A stretch of DNA of 64,000 bases. Origin: an uncultured Lachnospiraceae bacterium (GTDB lineage: Bacteria; Bacillota; Clostridia; Lachnospirales; Lachnospiraceae). The position numbers and the translations under genes were made by a program. The stretch's first letter is position 1. Every line of letters starts with the position of its first letter. Positions 53,449 through 63,379 of the stretch are shown here, in pieces. The stretch covers positions 62,001-126,000 of the forward strand of contig CAMEIX010000004.1 of NCBI GenBank assembly GCA_945919075.1, read 5' to 3'. The notes below the pieces were generated by a model that was given only the letters and a program-made list of their open reading frames with translations, did no database searches and was not told where the DNA came from.

Positions 53449-55065
53449 TTAATTCCTCCCCGGTGCTAATTCCTCCATCAAACCTCTAATTCCGTCCTCC
53501 TCATATATTCTTTTATAATAGGATACCTCATCCCCAATCAATCCGTCAATTACCTGCATTCCCAGAAGCTCCACAGGAGCCTTATCATCCGTCATACAAT
53601 AGCCTCCGGCTTCGTATCGTGTAAGTCCGTCCCGTACGGTTGCCATCATCCTGTGAAGTTCCTCATTTTCTTCCAGCTCCAGATTACGGTCAAAAACGGC
53701 AAGCATGGAAGAATTTTCGGAGGCAAACAGTTCCCGGTTGGTACTGCCCTTTACATCTGCTGTATAAACCTCCGGAAATACCGTACTTATGGTATCCGCC
53801 AGATACTGATTGATATTGCCTTCTTCCGTACCCCGCATGTTCATGTTGACCACCATCACCCCGTCCGGGTTCAGGTGCTCTTTGACCAGCGTAAAGAACT
53901 CCACCGATGACATCTGAAAAGGAATGGTGATATCCTGATAAGCGTCCACCATAATGACATCATATTTCCGGTCCACCGCATTTAAAAACGCCCTTCCGTC
54001 ATAGGTATAGACCGGTACATCTTCAGATAAATGAAAATAGGTGGTTGCCAGTTTGGTAATATCCGCATCTATCTCCACCCCTTCCATGGATAGTCCGTCA
54101 AAATAGCGGTCACACTGGGTGGCAAAGGTGCCGGTTCCCATTCCCAGAATCAGAATATCCAGGGCCTCTTTTTCACGAACCCCTGCCATAAAGGGAGCAG
54201 CCATGGCATAATCGTAATACATACCGGTCAGTTCTTCCTTTTTCACATACACAGACTGCACGCCAAACAGTACGTTGGTAGAAAGATAAACCTCATCCTC
54301 ATCTTCCTTTACCTGTAAATAGTTGTAAACGGATTCCCCCTCGTACACCAGATCCGTTTCCCAGAAAGCAAAACTGTCACTGTTTCCGGTTATCCATGCT
54401 ATAACCAAAATCACAATACCAACTACCGCTTTTACACTTTTAATCCTCCCGCTGGCAAAATAAACCACTGCCAGTGCCAGTAAAATTCCGGCAAAAATCA
54501 AGAAGGTAATGGAGGTGCCCACCGCCGGAATCGTTACAAAAGTGGGGACAAAAGTACCGATAATGCTTCCAATGGTATTAAATGCATTGAGCATCCCCAC
54601 TGTCTTACCGCTGTCCTCCAAATCGTCCACGGTATACTTAACCAAAGACGGCGTTACCGTTCCTAAGAGAAAAAGCGGAAAGACGAAAATAATCATACAG
54701 GCCGCAAAGGCTGCCCAGATGAGGAAGTTACTGTTCACCGAAAAGATCATGACAGCGGAAATCCCGATAATAATATATTTTCCCAGTACCGGTATCAGTG
54801 CAATCCAGATGGCTGCTATGATAATTCTGCCATACAGTCTGTCCGGATTGGGATTTTTATCGGCTGACCTTCCTCCGTAAATATTGCCTAATGCCATGGC
54901 AATCATGATAGTCCCGATAATAATCGTCCACACAATTTGGGAAGAACTAAAATAAGGTGCAAGTAATCTGCTTGCACCAAGTTCTACAGCCATGACGGAC
55001 ATTCCTGCAAAAAATTCCGTCAGATATAAGTACAGCTTGTTACTTAAAATCTTTCTTTTTTCCAT
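53449..55065 (-). CDS. Membrane-fused spermidine synthase-like protein
   Basis: About 538 residues. The N-terminal half has eight or nine helices ([20 protein letters not shown] start). The C-terminal half is a methyltransferase-like fold as in spermidine synthases ([28 protein letters not shown]-type aspartate region [20 protein letters not shown]). The substrate is not known. The start at 55065 follows GGGAGCGGGG and overlaps rsgA by 26 bases. It ends 2 bases before the hydrogenase-MCP gene, so the two are tightly linked. Confidence 0.87.
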   Translation of the reverse strand: MEKRKILSNKLYLYLTEFFAGMSVMAVELGASRLLAPYFSSSQIVWTIIIGTIMIAMALGNIYGGRSADKNPNPDRLYGRIIIAAIWIALIPVLGKYIIIGISAVMIFSVNSNFLIWAAFAACMIIFVFPLFLLGTVTPSLVKYTVDDLEDSGKTVGMLNAFNTIGSIIGTFVPTFVTIPAVGTSITFLIFAGILLALAVVYFASGRIKSVKAVVGIVILVIAWITGNSDSFAFWETDLVYEGESVYNYLQVKEDEDEVYLSTNVLFGVQSVYVKKEELTGMYYDYAMAAPFMAGVREKEALDILILGMGTGTFATQCDRYFDGLSMEGVEIDADITKLATTYFHLSEDVPVYTYDGRAFLNAVDRKYDVIMVDAYQDITIPFQMSSVEFFTLVKEHLNPDGVMVVNMNMRGTEEGNINQYLADTISTVFPEVYTADVKGSTNRELFASENSSMLAVFDRNLELEENEELHRMMATVRDGLTRYEAGGYCMTDDKAPVELLGMQVIDGLIGDEVSYYKRIYEEDGIRGLMEELAPGRN

Positions 55066-55936
55066 GTCCCCGCTCCCGCAATTCTTCATAAATTTGTACG
55101 TAATTCTCGTATCGTATCTTACTGATTTTCCCTTCTTTTAAGGCTTCCTTAACTCCGCAGACCGGCTCGTAGATATGCGAACAGCCGCCAAACCGGCAAT
55201 CCTTTTCGTAAGGGATAAACTCCGGATAATAATTTGCCAGCTCCTCTTTTTCCATATCGAATACCGAAAGGGAACTGAATCCCGGTGTATCCACGATATA
55301 AGTATTTTCTCCCATGGCAATCAGTTCGGCATGTCTTGTGGTATGCTTTCCCCGGTCAATTTTTTCACTGATGGAGCCGGTTTCCATAACCGTGCCGTCC
55401 TGCAGGCGGTTGACGATGGAGGACTTGCCCACGCCGCTGGGGCCGGCTACCGTGGTGGTCTTGTGCAACAGTAATTTTCGAAGGTTCTGCAATCCTTCCT
55501 CTTTCAGAGCACTGACAAAAAGTACCGTATAACCACATTTTTCATAAGCCTGTTTCAGTGCCGTCCGTTCTTCCTCATTTGCTATATCCTGTTTATTAAA
55601 ACAAATGATACAGGGGAGATGATTCTGTCCCATCATGATTAAAAAGCGGTCTAACAGATTTAAGTTTGGTGACGGGCGGGTAATGGAAAAAATCACCAGT
55701 GCCTGATCTACATTTGCCACTGCAGGCCTAATCAGGGAGCTCCTTCTTTTGAGTAACTCTCTGATATTGCCCGTTTTTTCTTCCTCGCTTAAAATTTCCA
55801 TCTCCACATCGTCACCCACCAGGGGCTTACGATTGTCTTTTCTGAAAATTCCTTTTGCCTTACATTCATAAATGCCCTTTTCTTCCACATGAACATAATA
55901 AAATCCGGCAATTCCCTTAATGATTTTCCCGTGCAT
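55040..55936 (-). CDS. rsgA: Ribosome small-subunit GTPase RsgA
   Basis: 298 residues. OB fold, then a circularly permuted GTPase (G4 CFNKQDIA before G1 GPSGVGKSSIVNRL and G3 DTPGF), then a zinc site CRFGGCSH...C. It checks late 30S assembly. Located after prkC, as in many Firmicutes, with a 2-base gap. Confidence 0.96.
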   Translation of the reverse strand: MHGKIIKGIAGFYYVHVEEKGIYECKAKGIFRKDNRKPLVGDDVEMEILSEEEKTGNIRELLKRRSSLIRPAVANVDQALVIFSITRPSPNLNLLDRFLIMMGQNHLPCIICFNKQDIANEEERTALKQAYEKCGYTVLFVSALKEEGLQNLRKLLLHKTTTVAGPSGVGKSSIVNRLQDGTVMETGSISEKIDRGKHTTRHAELIAMGENTYIVDTPGFSSLSVFDMEKEELANYYPEFIPYEKDCRFGGCSHIYEPVCGVKEALKEGKISKIRYENYVQIYEELRERGHGKKKDFK

Positions 55937-55938
55937 AC

Positions 55939-58047
55939 TTATTCTCTCGTAAATTCCACTTGTCGCGTAAAGGAACGTTGTATCGTGGTTCCCGGAATCG
56001 TAATCACTTCCCCGGCCTCATTCGTAATGGTTTCACTGGGGGTCGTTACATAATAGTAAAAGGTAATAGTTCCCCTTGGTGCTGTAATGCCGTGAATATT
56101 CACGGAATAAGGGAAGGATGCATCATCCGTAGTCAATAAATCCTTACCGCCTTCGGGGGTAATTGTCAGCCCAACCTTGGTTCCCGGCACATAGTCCGGT
56201 GCCTCTTCCTCTGTCGGTGCCGGAATGCTTGCATTGAAGTTATAGTAGACAAAGGTACTACCCATACTGACTCTGATGTCTATTTTGGTACCAGGCTCCA
56301 CATACTGGTCTGCCGTATAACTCTGATAGCATACCAGACCTTCCTCATACTCGTCCGAACTTACTTCCGTGGTGGTTCCCACCTCAAGTCCTGCCTCTAT
56401 GAGTTTAATAACCGCTTCATCTTCCGGAAGACCTAAAAGATTGGGCATCCGAACCTTGTTCTCTTCCTGCCCTTTGCTTACTTTCAACACAATGGTGGAT
56501 GCCTTCGGCATGGTCTCTCCCGCAACAGGGTCCTGGGAAATTACCAGTCCCTTTTCCACCGTGGAACTGTAGCCTTCCGTTTTCTTTACATTAAAGCCCA
56601 TTTCACGAAGCAGCTTTTCCGCATCTTCAAAACTGCTTCCCTGCACCTGCGGCACTTCGATTCCCTCTGACCCGGTGCTTACGGTCAGAATAACGGTGGT
56701 CCCCTTCTGTATCATTTCACCATTGCCATAATTGGCACTGATGACCACATTCTTTTCATATTTTTCAGACTCTGCATACTGAATTTCCACCAAAAGACCC
56801 ATGGCCTTTAATTTGCTCTGTGCTTCCCCCAGAGTCATACCGCTTACGGTAATCATTTCAACGGTTTCTTCATTTTCCGAACTTTCAATACCCGGCGTGT
56901 TATCTCCGCTTCCAAACATACCGGTGAGTTTTCCTACGAAGAAAATAATCACTCCACAGATTAAAAGACCTGCAACAATGGTCATAATGGTAGTAATTCT
57001 TTCCACCTTCGGATTATAATCCGCATCCAGTTCCTCTTCATCATACTCTTCTGAAGCAAACTGGGCGGTATCATTTAAGCGCATGGGCTCTTCTTTCGGC
57101 TCTTTACTCTCAACAGGTCTTGCCGTCTGTCTTCCGGTCTGCCTTTTAATTTCCCCTATCTCTTCTTCCGAAACACTGCGTGTTGCCCCTTCTTCTTCGG
57201 GTTCCGGCATGACCACAAAATCCTCTTCCGGTGTCAGCAGGGCTTTCTTCAAATCCTCCACAACCTCCGGCATGCTCTGATATCTTCTGTCCGGACTCTT
57301 CTGGCAGCATTTCATGACAATCTGCTCCACGCTGACCGGAATCTCTGGAACAAATTCCTTCGGGCTTGGCATTTCCTCCTGAATATGCTTGATGGCAATG
57401 GCAACCGTGGTCTCCCCGTTAAAAGGTACATGTCCGGTCAGCATTTCAAACAACGTAACGCCAAGGGAATAGATGTCACTTCTTTCATCCGAAAAACCGC
57501 CTCTTGCCTGTTCCGGGGATGTATAGTGAACAGACCCCATCACATTACTGGTAATGGTATTGCTGGTTGCTGCCTTGGCAATACCAAAATCCGTTACTTT
57601 TACCTTTCCTTCTTTGGAAATGATAATATTCTGGGGCTTAATATCTCTGTGAATAATATGGTTATTGTGGGCAGCCTCAATTCCCATGGAAACCTGAATG
57701 GCAATACTCACTGCTTCCTTGTAGGAAAGTCTGGCTTTTTTCTCAATATATTTCTTTAAGGTGATGCCTTCCACCAGTTCCATGACAATATAATGGATAC
57801 CGTTCTCTTCGCCGACATCATAAACATTGACGATATTCGGATGCATAAGGCCTGCTGCCGCCTGCGCTTCTACACGGAATTTGGACACAAAATTGGCATT
57901 TTCCGAAAATTCCTGTTTTAACACCTTGACTGCAACGTAACGATTCAGTTTATGACATTTTGCTTTATAGACATCGGACATACCGCCTGTACCGATTTTT
58001 TCCAGTATTTCATAGCGGTCTCCTATTATCATTCCTATCTTAATCAT
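55939..58047 (-). CDS. prkC: Ser/Thr protein kinase with PASTA domains
   Basis: 702 residues. Hanks kinase domain (Lys in VAVKVLKQE, IIHRDIKPQNI, VTDFGIAKA), linker, one membrane helix (about 350-372), then three PASTA repeats (about 390-590) and a C-terminal Thr-rich beta domain. It senses peptidoglycan fragments or lipid II outside and phosphorylates cytoplasmic targets; its phosphatase is encoded 14 bases upstream. Confidence 0.96.
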   Translation of the reverse strand: MIKIGMIIGDRYEILEKIGTGGMSDVYKAKCHKLNRYVAVKVLKQEFSENANFVSKFRVEAQAAAGLMHPNIVNVYDVGEENGIHYIVMELVEGITLKKYIEKKARLSYKEAVSIAIQVSMGIEAAHNNHIIHRDIKPQNIIISKEGKVKVTDFGIAKAATSNTITSNVMGSVHYTSPEQARGGFSDERSDIYSLGVTLFEMLTGHVPFNGETTVAIAIKHIQEEMPSPKEFVPEIPVSVEQIVMKCCQKSPDRRYQSMPEVVEDLKKALLTPEEDFVVMPEPEEEGATRSVSEEEIGEIKRQTGRQTARPVESKEPKEEPMRLNDTAQFASEEYDEEELDADYNPKVERITTIMTIVAGLLICGVIIFFVGKLTGMFGSGDNTPGIESSENEETVEMITVSGMTLGEAQSKLKAMGLLVEIQYAESEKYEKNVVISANYGNGEMIQKGTTVILTVSTGSEGIEVPQVQGSSFEDAEKLLREMGFNVKKTEGYSSTVEKGLVISQDPVAGETMPKASTIVLKVSKGQEENKVRMPNLLGLPEDEAVIKLIEAGLEVGTTTEVSSDEYEEGLVCYQSYTADQYVEPGTKIDIRVSMGSTFVYYNFNASIPAPTEEEAPDYVPGTKVGLTITPEGGKDLLTTDDASFPYSVNIHGITAPRGTITFYYYVTTPSETITNEAGEVITIPGTTIQRSFTRQVEFTRE

Positions 58048-58061
58048 ACTTTACTCCTTAC

Positions 58062-58793
58062 CTATTCCTGAAACGGCTCAATCAAAATTACTGCAATATT
58101 GTCTTTACCGCCGTTTAAGTTAGCGGCCTTTACCAATGCTTCGGCTTTCTCCACAATGTCTCTTTGTCCTTGTAAAATCATTCGGATTTCTTCATCCTCC
58201 AGCATATTGGTAAGTCCATCGGAACACATCAAAATCATTTCACCGGGCTGTATCGTTTCCTGAAAGAAATCCGCCTTAACCGTGTCCGCTGCACCAATGG
58301 CCCTGGTAATAATATTTTTGTCGGGATGATTACGGGCTGCTTCTCTGTCTATTCCGCCCATGCGTATCATTTCCTCTACAAGGGAATGATCCGTGGTAAC
58401 CTGCCGTATCTGCTCTCCCACAATGTAGAGCCGGCTGTCTCCCACATTCGCTACCCGCAGGTATTTCCCCATGCAGGTTGCCACCACAACTGTAGTGCCC
58501 ATTCCATATAAATCCTCGTTTTCCGAGGCTAATTTAATAATTTCACGATTGGCTCGTGCGATTGCCCTGCTAATAATCTTTTCCGGATTGACCTCAAAAG
58601 AATTTCGGACCTCGTCCACTATCGTTTCAACCGTATATTTTGAAGCGTAATCACCGGCATTATGTCCACCCATGCCATCCGCCACTATGAATAAATTGGG
58701 CAGATTCCCAATCGGTTTTTCGGATGTATAAACATAATCCTGATTCAATTTACGCTTTTTCCCTATGTCCGTTATGGAAAACGTCTTTAACAC
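58062..58793 (-). CDS. prpC: PP2C-type protein phosphatase
   Basis: 243 residues. Metal-binding motifs: NQDYVY, VADGMGGHNAGDYAS, SDGLTNML, GGKDNIAVILI. Opposes PrkC. I choose the GTG at 58793 (LKTFSITDIG after the initiator) because AAGGAGG lies 6-7 bases upstream; it overlaps the end of rlmN by 44 bases. Confidence 0.95.
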   Translation of the reverse strand: MLKTFSITDIGKKRKLNQDYVYTSEKPIGNLPNLFIVADGMGGHNAGDYASKYTVETIVDEVRNSFEVNPEKIISRAIARANREIIKLASENEDLYGMGTTVVVATCMGKYLRVANVGDSRLYIVGEQIRQVTTDHSLVEEMIRMGGIDREAARNHPDKNIITRAIGAADTVKADFFQETIQPGEMILMCSDGLTNMLEDEEIRMILQGQRDIVEKAEALVKAANLNGGKDNIAVILIEPFQE

Positions 58794-59841
58794 CGTCTGC
58801 CTCCTTGTGCGCACTCATATGTCTTCGCCTAAGCTGTCCGCAGGCACCGTCAATGTCCCTGCCCATTTCTCTTCTTATTGTACAGGCTATTCTGTTTTTT
58901 TCAAGTTTATTTTTAAATGCGGCAATTCTCTTTGCCTCTGCCTGTACGTATTCCCGCTCCTTAATCGGATTGACCGGAATCAGATTAATGTGACAGCACC
59001 GGGGTCCTGCCAGCTTGGAAAGACGCTCAGCATCCTCATCCGTATCATTCACACCACCCACCAGACTGTATTCAAACGTAATCCGTCTGCCGGTTTTGGA
59101 AAAATAATAATCACAGGCATCCATCAGCTCTGCAATACAAAACCGGTTTGCAATGGGCATTAAGCTCTTCCGCTTCTCATCCGTAGCCGCATGCAGGGAA
59201 AGTGCCAGGGTAATCTGTAATTTTTCATCCGCCAGCCTGTACATATTCGGAACCAGTCCGCAGGTAGAAACCGTTACATTTCTCTGGCTGATATGGAGTC
59301 CGTTTTCATCCGTCAACATCCGCAGAAAAACGCAAAGATTTTCATAATTATCAAGAGGCTCTCCCGTACCCATTACCACCACATTGGACACTCTCTCGCC
59401 GGTCTGTCTTGTAATCGCATAAATCTGGTCTAACATTTCTGCCGGACTTAAGTTCCTTTCCAGACCGTCCAGTGTGGAAGCACAGAATCGGCATCCCATC
59501 CGGCAGCCGACCTGGGAAGAAATACAAACCGAATTGCCGTGTTTATACTTCATCCAGACACTTTCAATGACATTCCCATCGTGCAGTTCAAAAAGATATT
59601 TTCTTGTTCCGTCTATCCGGGATTCCTGTACTTCTACCTGATTTAAGGCTGTGTAATCATACCTTTCGGAGAGTCTTGTCCGAAGTTCTTTGGAGAGATT
59701 CGTCATCTCCTCAAAGCTTCCCGCAAGTTTTACATGCATCCAGTCATACAATTGTTTTGCACGGAAAGCCTTTTCCCCCAAACCTTCCATTTCCTTTTTC
59801 AGTTCTTCAAAAGGCAGGGATTTTATATCTATTCTGTCCAT
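58750..59841 (-). CDS. rlmN: Dual-specificity rRNA/tRNA adenine-C2 methyltransferase
   Basis: 363 residues. Radical-SAM motif CRMGCRFCAST (CxxxCxxC), GMGTGEPLDN-like VVMGTGEPLDN, and the two conserved cysteines near 118 and 340 region. Acts on 23S A2503 and some tRNAs. Confidence 0.95.
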   Translation of the reverse strand: MDRIDIKSLPFEELKKEMEGLGEKAFRAKQLYDWMHVKLAGSFEEMTNLSKELRTRLSERYDYTALNQVEVQESRIDGTRKYLFELHDGNVIESVWMKYKHGNSVCISSQVGCRMGCRFCASTLDGLERNLSPAEMLDQIYAITRQTGERVSNVVVMGTGEPLDNYENLCVFLRMLTDENGLHISQRNVTVSTCGLVPNMYRLADEKLQITLALSLHAATDEKRKSLMPIANRFCIAELMDACDYYFSKTGRRITFEYSLVGGVNDTDEDAERLSKLAGPRCCHINLIPVNPIKEREYVQAEAKRIAAFKNKLEKNRIACTIRREMGRDIDGACGQLRRRHMSAHKEADGVKDVFHNGHREKA

Positions 59842-59853
59842 TCTTTCTCTCTC

Positions 59854-61155
59854 TTATTTTTTACATCTTGCAAAGAAAAATCCGTCCGTATCGTGTTCAT
59901 CCGGATAAAGAGCCGTCATGCACTCTACCGTCAGATTGAGATTTTTCCGGATATATTCCACTACTTCCTCATTTTCCGCCTGATTAATGGTACAGGTGGA
60001 ATAGAGAAGATACCCGCCTTCTTTCAAATAGAGGACCGCGTTTTCCACCATTTTTTTCTGGAGTATGGGAAGACTCTTTAAGGCTTCCGGCTTCTGGCGG
60101 TATTTGATATCCCGCTTTCTTCCCATGACACCGAGGCCGCTACAGGGAACATCGCAAATCACAATATCCGCTTTACCTGCCACGGATTCATCAAATACGG
60201 TAGCATCCCAGACCTTGGCCTTAAGATTGGTAAGCCCCATCCTTTCCGCATTTTCTTCTATCAGGGATACCTTTTTGTCACTTACGTCCCGTGCCGAAAC
60301 CAGACCTTCTTTGCCCGCATATTCAGCGGCCAGCATGGATTTTCCACCGGGTGCCGCACAAATATCCACCACAAAGTCACCGGGCTTTATATGCGCATTT
60401 TTAACAGCTTCCATGGAACTGGCATCCATAATGGTAAAGCGCCCCTCATCAAAACCGGGAAGAAACGCCACATTATCGCAATTTTCCAGGTAATAAGCCT
60501 CTTTCACATAGGTATGCTTAACGGGATTCACACCCCGCTTTCGCACCTCGCAAAGCCATTTTCCCTTTTCTTCTTCCCCCATATCCAGTGCAAAGCGGAT
60601 CGTTAATGGCCGGACTCTCAGCATTCCTTCCAAAAGACTTTCCGTCTTTTCTTTTGAAAACTGGGAAAGAAAATGTTCCACAATCCATTCCGGCATGGAG
60701 TATTTCACGGACAGATAGCCCGAATATTCCTTTTCCTTATCCGGCAGAGCTATCGAGCCTTTGGTAGATGCGGCTTTGCGGAGCACACCGTTCACAAATC
60801 CTTTTAAATTCACAAATTTTCTCTTTGCAGCCAGTTTTACCGCTTCGTTTACTGCTGCCGCATCCCTTATACTGTCCATATAATAAATCTGATAAACACC
60901 AAGTCTTAAGAGATTGCGTATCACGGGTTTCATTTTCCTTACCGGTGTGGAACTAACCCGGTCAATATAATAATCCAGTTCTATTCTACGCTCCAGCGTG
61001 CCTTCAAAAAGACGCTTGATAAAGGACTTTTCCACGGTTTCCAGGTAATCATACTTGGAAAGCACATCCTGAATCAGCCGGTGAGAGTATTCCTCCTCCT
61101 TTTCCACCATAAGGAGCATATCCAGAACCAGTTCCCTTCCGTTTACTGCTGCCAT
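59854..61155 (-). CDS. rsmB: 16S rRNA (cytosine-967-C5) methyltransferase
   Basis: 433 residues. An N-terminal NusB-like RNA-binding domain (to about 140) is followed by a SAM methyltransferase (VVDICAAPGGKSMLAAE; catalytic cysteines in DVPCSGLGVMGRK and STCTINQAEN). 3 bases after the metallopeptidase gene. Confidence 0.95.
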   Translation of the reverse strand: MAAVNGRELVLDMLLMVEKEEEYSHRLIQDVLSKYDYLETVEKSFIKRLFEGTLERRIELDYYIDRVSSTPVRKMKPVIRNLLRLGVYQIYYMDSIRDAAAVNEAVKLAAKRKFVNLKGFVNGVLRKAASTKGSIALPDKEKEYSGYLSVKYSMPEWIVEHFLSQFSKEKTESLLEGMLRVRPLTIRFALDMGEEEKGKWLCEVRKRGVNPVKHTYVKEAYYLENCDNVAFLPGFDEGRFTIMDASSMEAVKNAHIKPGDFVVDICAAPGGKSMLAAEYAGKEGLVSARDVSDKKVSLIEENAERMGLTNLKAKVWDATVFDESVAGKADIVICDVPCSGLGVMGRKRDIKYRQKPEALKSLPILQKKMVENAVLYLKEGGYLLYSTCTINQAENEEVVEYIRKNLNLTVECMTALYPDEHDTDGFFFARCKK

Positions 61156-61158
61156 TTG

Positions 61159-61905
61159 TTAATCCTCTCTCCTGTTTCCCCCGAACAGCATAACCAGACG
61201 AAGGACCTGCAGGATGGAGGATGCCAGTGCCGCCACATAAGTAAGCGCTGCTGCGGTCAGGACCTTCCTTGCACCGGAAAGTTCGGTATTTCCTAAAAGA
61301 CCGCCTGCTTCCAGGCTCTTTAAGGCTCTTCCGGAAGCATTAAATTCCACAGGAAGTGTAATAAGCTGGAAAAGGACTGCCAATGAAAATGCCCAGATAC
61401 CGATATTGATCAGTACCTGATTCCAGCTGAAGAGAACACCTATCAGAATAAGCGGCATTCCCAGTGTGCTTCCCAGATTCACAATCGGCACCATGGCTGC
61501 CCTTATGGATAAAGGCGCATAGCTTTCCGCATGCTGCTTTGCATGTCCGCATTCGTGGGCGGCTACCGCAAGTGCGGTTACGCTGGAATAATTATAATTT
61601 TCATAGGAAAGACGGACCGTTTTCGTCCTGGGATCGTAGTGATCGCCTCCGCCTTTTCCCAGGCATTCCACGCTCACATCATAAATACCTGCCTCTGCCA
61701 GAATTCTTTCCGCTGCTTCCGCACCGGTCATATTTCTGGCGTTGCGCACGCCATGGTATTTCTTCATGGCACTGTGTACCCAGAGACTGGAAATGGAGCA
61801 GAGTGCAAAACCAATCAGCACCAGAATATAAGTGTAATCAAAATAAAAACCATACGGGGAATATCCGTATCCGTAATAGCCTGACATCAGAACAAGATTT
61901 AACAT
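61159..61905 (-). CDS. YugP-type membrane zinc metallopeptidase
   Basis: 248 residues. Hydrophobic glycine/tyrosine-rich start, zinc site AAHECGHAKQH (HExxH type), then three more membrane helices. Conserved between fmt and rsmB in Clostridia; the target is unknown. AAGGAGG precedes the start. Confidence 0.9.
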   Translation of the reverse strand: MLNLVLMSGYYGYGYSPYGFYFDYTYILVLIGFALCSISSLWVHSAMKKYHGVRNARNMTGAEAAERILAEAGIYDVSVECLGKGGGDHYDPRTKTVRLSYENYNYSSVTALAVAAHECGHAKQHAESYAPLSIRAAMVPIVNLGSTLGMPLILIGVLFSWNQVLINIGIWAFSLAVLFQLITLPVEFNASGRALKSLEAGGLLGNTELSGARKVLTAAALTYVAALASSILQVLRLVMLFGGNRRED

Positions 61906-61917
61906 ACTCTCTCCTCC

Positions 61918-62880
61918 TTAAAACTGCATCCCGCATTTTATTTCATTACCAAGCAAAAAAGATCTGGTATCCATTCTCTTCTTGCCCTCTAATTGCAGGG
62001 ACAATATCCATAAAGCATCCTTCCCACAGGCCACTAAAAAGCGGTCCTTTTCCACCCGGATTACTTTTCCCGGCTCCCTGTCCGTGCCACCCTGTATGCC
62101 TTCCTTTTCTTCGGAGGCTCCTTCCCCGCTTTCCACCAGTGCATCCCAGATTTTTAACTGTTTTCCCTGGTAATAGGTGTAGGCACTTGGCCAGGAATTT
62201 AAGCCACGAACCAGCCGTTCAATTTTGACGGCCTCCTCATTCCAGTCGATTTTTCCCATAGCCTTTTTTAGCATCACGGTCTTGGTAGCCTCTTCTTCCT
62301 TCTGGGGAACGGGTGTCAGTCTGCCCGCTTCCAATAAGGGCAGTGCCTCCACAATGGCCTGTGCACCGATTACGGAAAGTTTTTCAAACAGGGACTCCCC
62401 TGTTTCTTTTTTATCCAGAACACATTCTTTGGTATAAAGGATATCACCGGTATCCAGTCCTTCATTCATCTGCATGATGGTGACTCCGGTCTTTTCCTCC
62501 CCGTTTATGACCGCCCACTGGATGGGGCTGGAACCGCGGTATTTGGGAAGCAGAGAGGCATGGATATTTAAGCATCCGTACTTTGGCATATCCAGAATTT
62601 CCTTAGACAGAATCTGGCCGAAGGCCGCTACCACAAATACATCCGCGGGGTAATTCTTAAGTTCTTCCACCGCTTCCGGTCTTTTGATCCTCTCCGGCTG
62701 TAAAACCGGAATGTGGTATTTCACCGCACACTCCTTGACCGGTGAAAAGGTCAGTTTATCACTTCTCCCCTTCGCTTTGTCCGGCTGTGTCACAACCGCC
62801 ACGATTTCATGGCCGGCACCAACCAGTGCTTCCAGTGCACCCACCGCGAAATCCGGGGTTCCCATAAAAACAATCTTCAT
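61918..62880 (-). CDS. fmt: Methionyl-tRNA formyltransferase
   Basis: 320 residues. N-terminal formyltransferase (IVFMGTPDFAVGAL), catalytic motif NIHASLLPKYRGSSPIQWA, and C-terminal tRNA-binding fold. Pairs with def, which is 3 bases upstream. Confidence 0.96.
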   Translation of the reverse strand: MKIVFMGTPDFAVGALEALVGAGHEIVAVVTQPDKAKGRSDKLTFSPVKECAVKYHIPVLQPERIKRPEAVEELKNYPADVFVVAAFGQILSKEILDMPKYGCLNIHASLLPKYRGSSPIQWAVINGEEKTGVTIMQMNEGLDTGDILYTKECVLDKKETGESLFEKLSVIGAQAIVEALPLLEAGRLTPVPQKEEEATKTVMLKKAMGKIDWNEEAVKIERLVRGLNSWPSAYTYYQGKQLKIWDALVESGEGASEEKEGIQGGTDREPGKVIRVEKDRFLVACGKDALWILSLQLEGKKRMDTRSFLLGNEIKCGMQF

Positions 62881-62883
62881 TGT

Positions 62884-63366
62884 CTAATCCTCGTCTTCCT
62901 CATCATACTTCACATCATGTAATTCGCCGTTCACCTTCTCCACATAAAGATGTCCGTCAAGATGATCCAGTTCGTGGCAGATTGCCCTTGCAAACAGTTC
63001 TGTCGCCTCTACCTCAAAGGGCTTCATATCGATGTCCAGTGCCACTGCCTTGACATAATTCGGTCTGGTTACCTCCCCGGACTTTCCGGGAACGCTTAAA
63101 CAGCCCTCCTGTCCGGTCTGCTCACCGCTGGATTCCACAATACGGGGATTGATGAATACATAGGGACCTTCGCCTGTGGTATCAATGACCACCACCCTTT
63201 TTAAAACCCCCACCTGCGGTGCCGCAAGTCCTACTCCGTTTGCCTCATACATGGTATCGATCATATCTTCAATAAGGTTCCTTAACCGGGGAGTCATCTC
63301 CGTGATCTCCTTGCAGGTCTTGTTTAAGATGTCGTCACCGATTTCCCTGATTTTCCTAAGTGCCAT
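62884..63366 (-). CDS. def: Peptide deformylase
   Basis: 160 residues. Motifs GVGLAAPQVG, EGCLSVPGK and HELDHLDG, with cysteine and two histidines as metal ligands. Starts MALRKIREIGDDIL at 63366 after AAGGAG; an 8-codon extension into priA is rejected. Confidence 0.96.
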   Translation of the reverse strand: MALRKIREIGDDILNKTCKEITEMTPRLRNLIEDMIDTMYEANGVGLAAPQVGVLKRVVVIDTTGEGPYVFINPRIVESSGEQTGQEGCLSVPGKSGEVTRPNYVKAVALDIDMKPFEVEATELFARAICHELDHLDGHLYVEKVNGELHDVKYDEEDED

Positions 63367-63379
63367 ATTATTCTCCTTT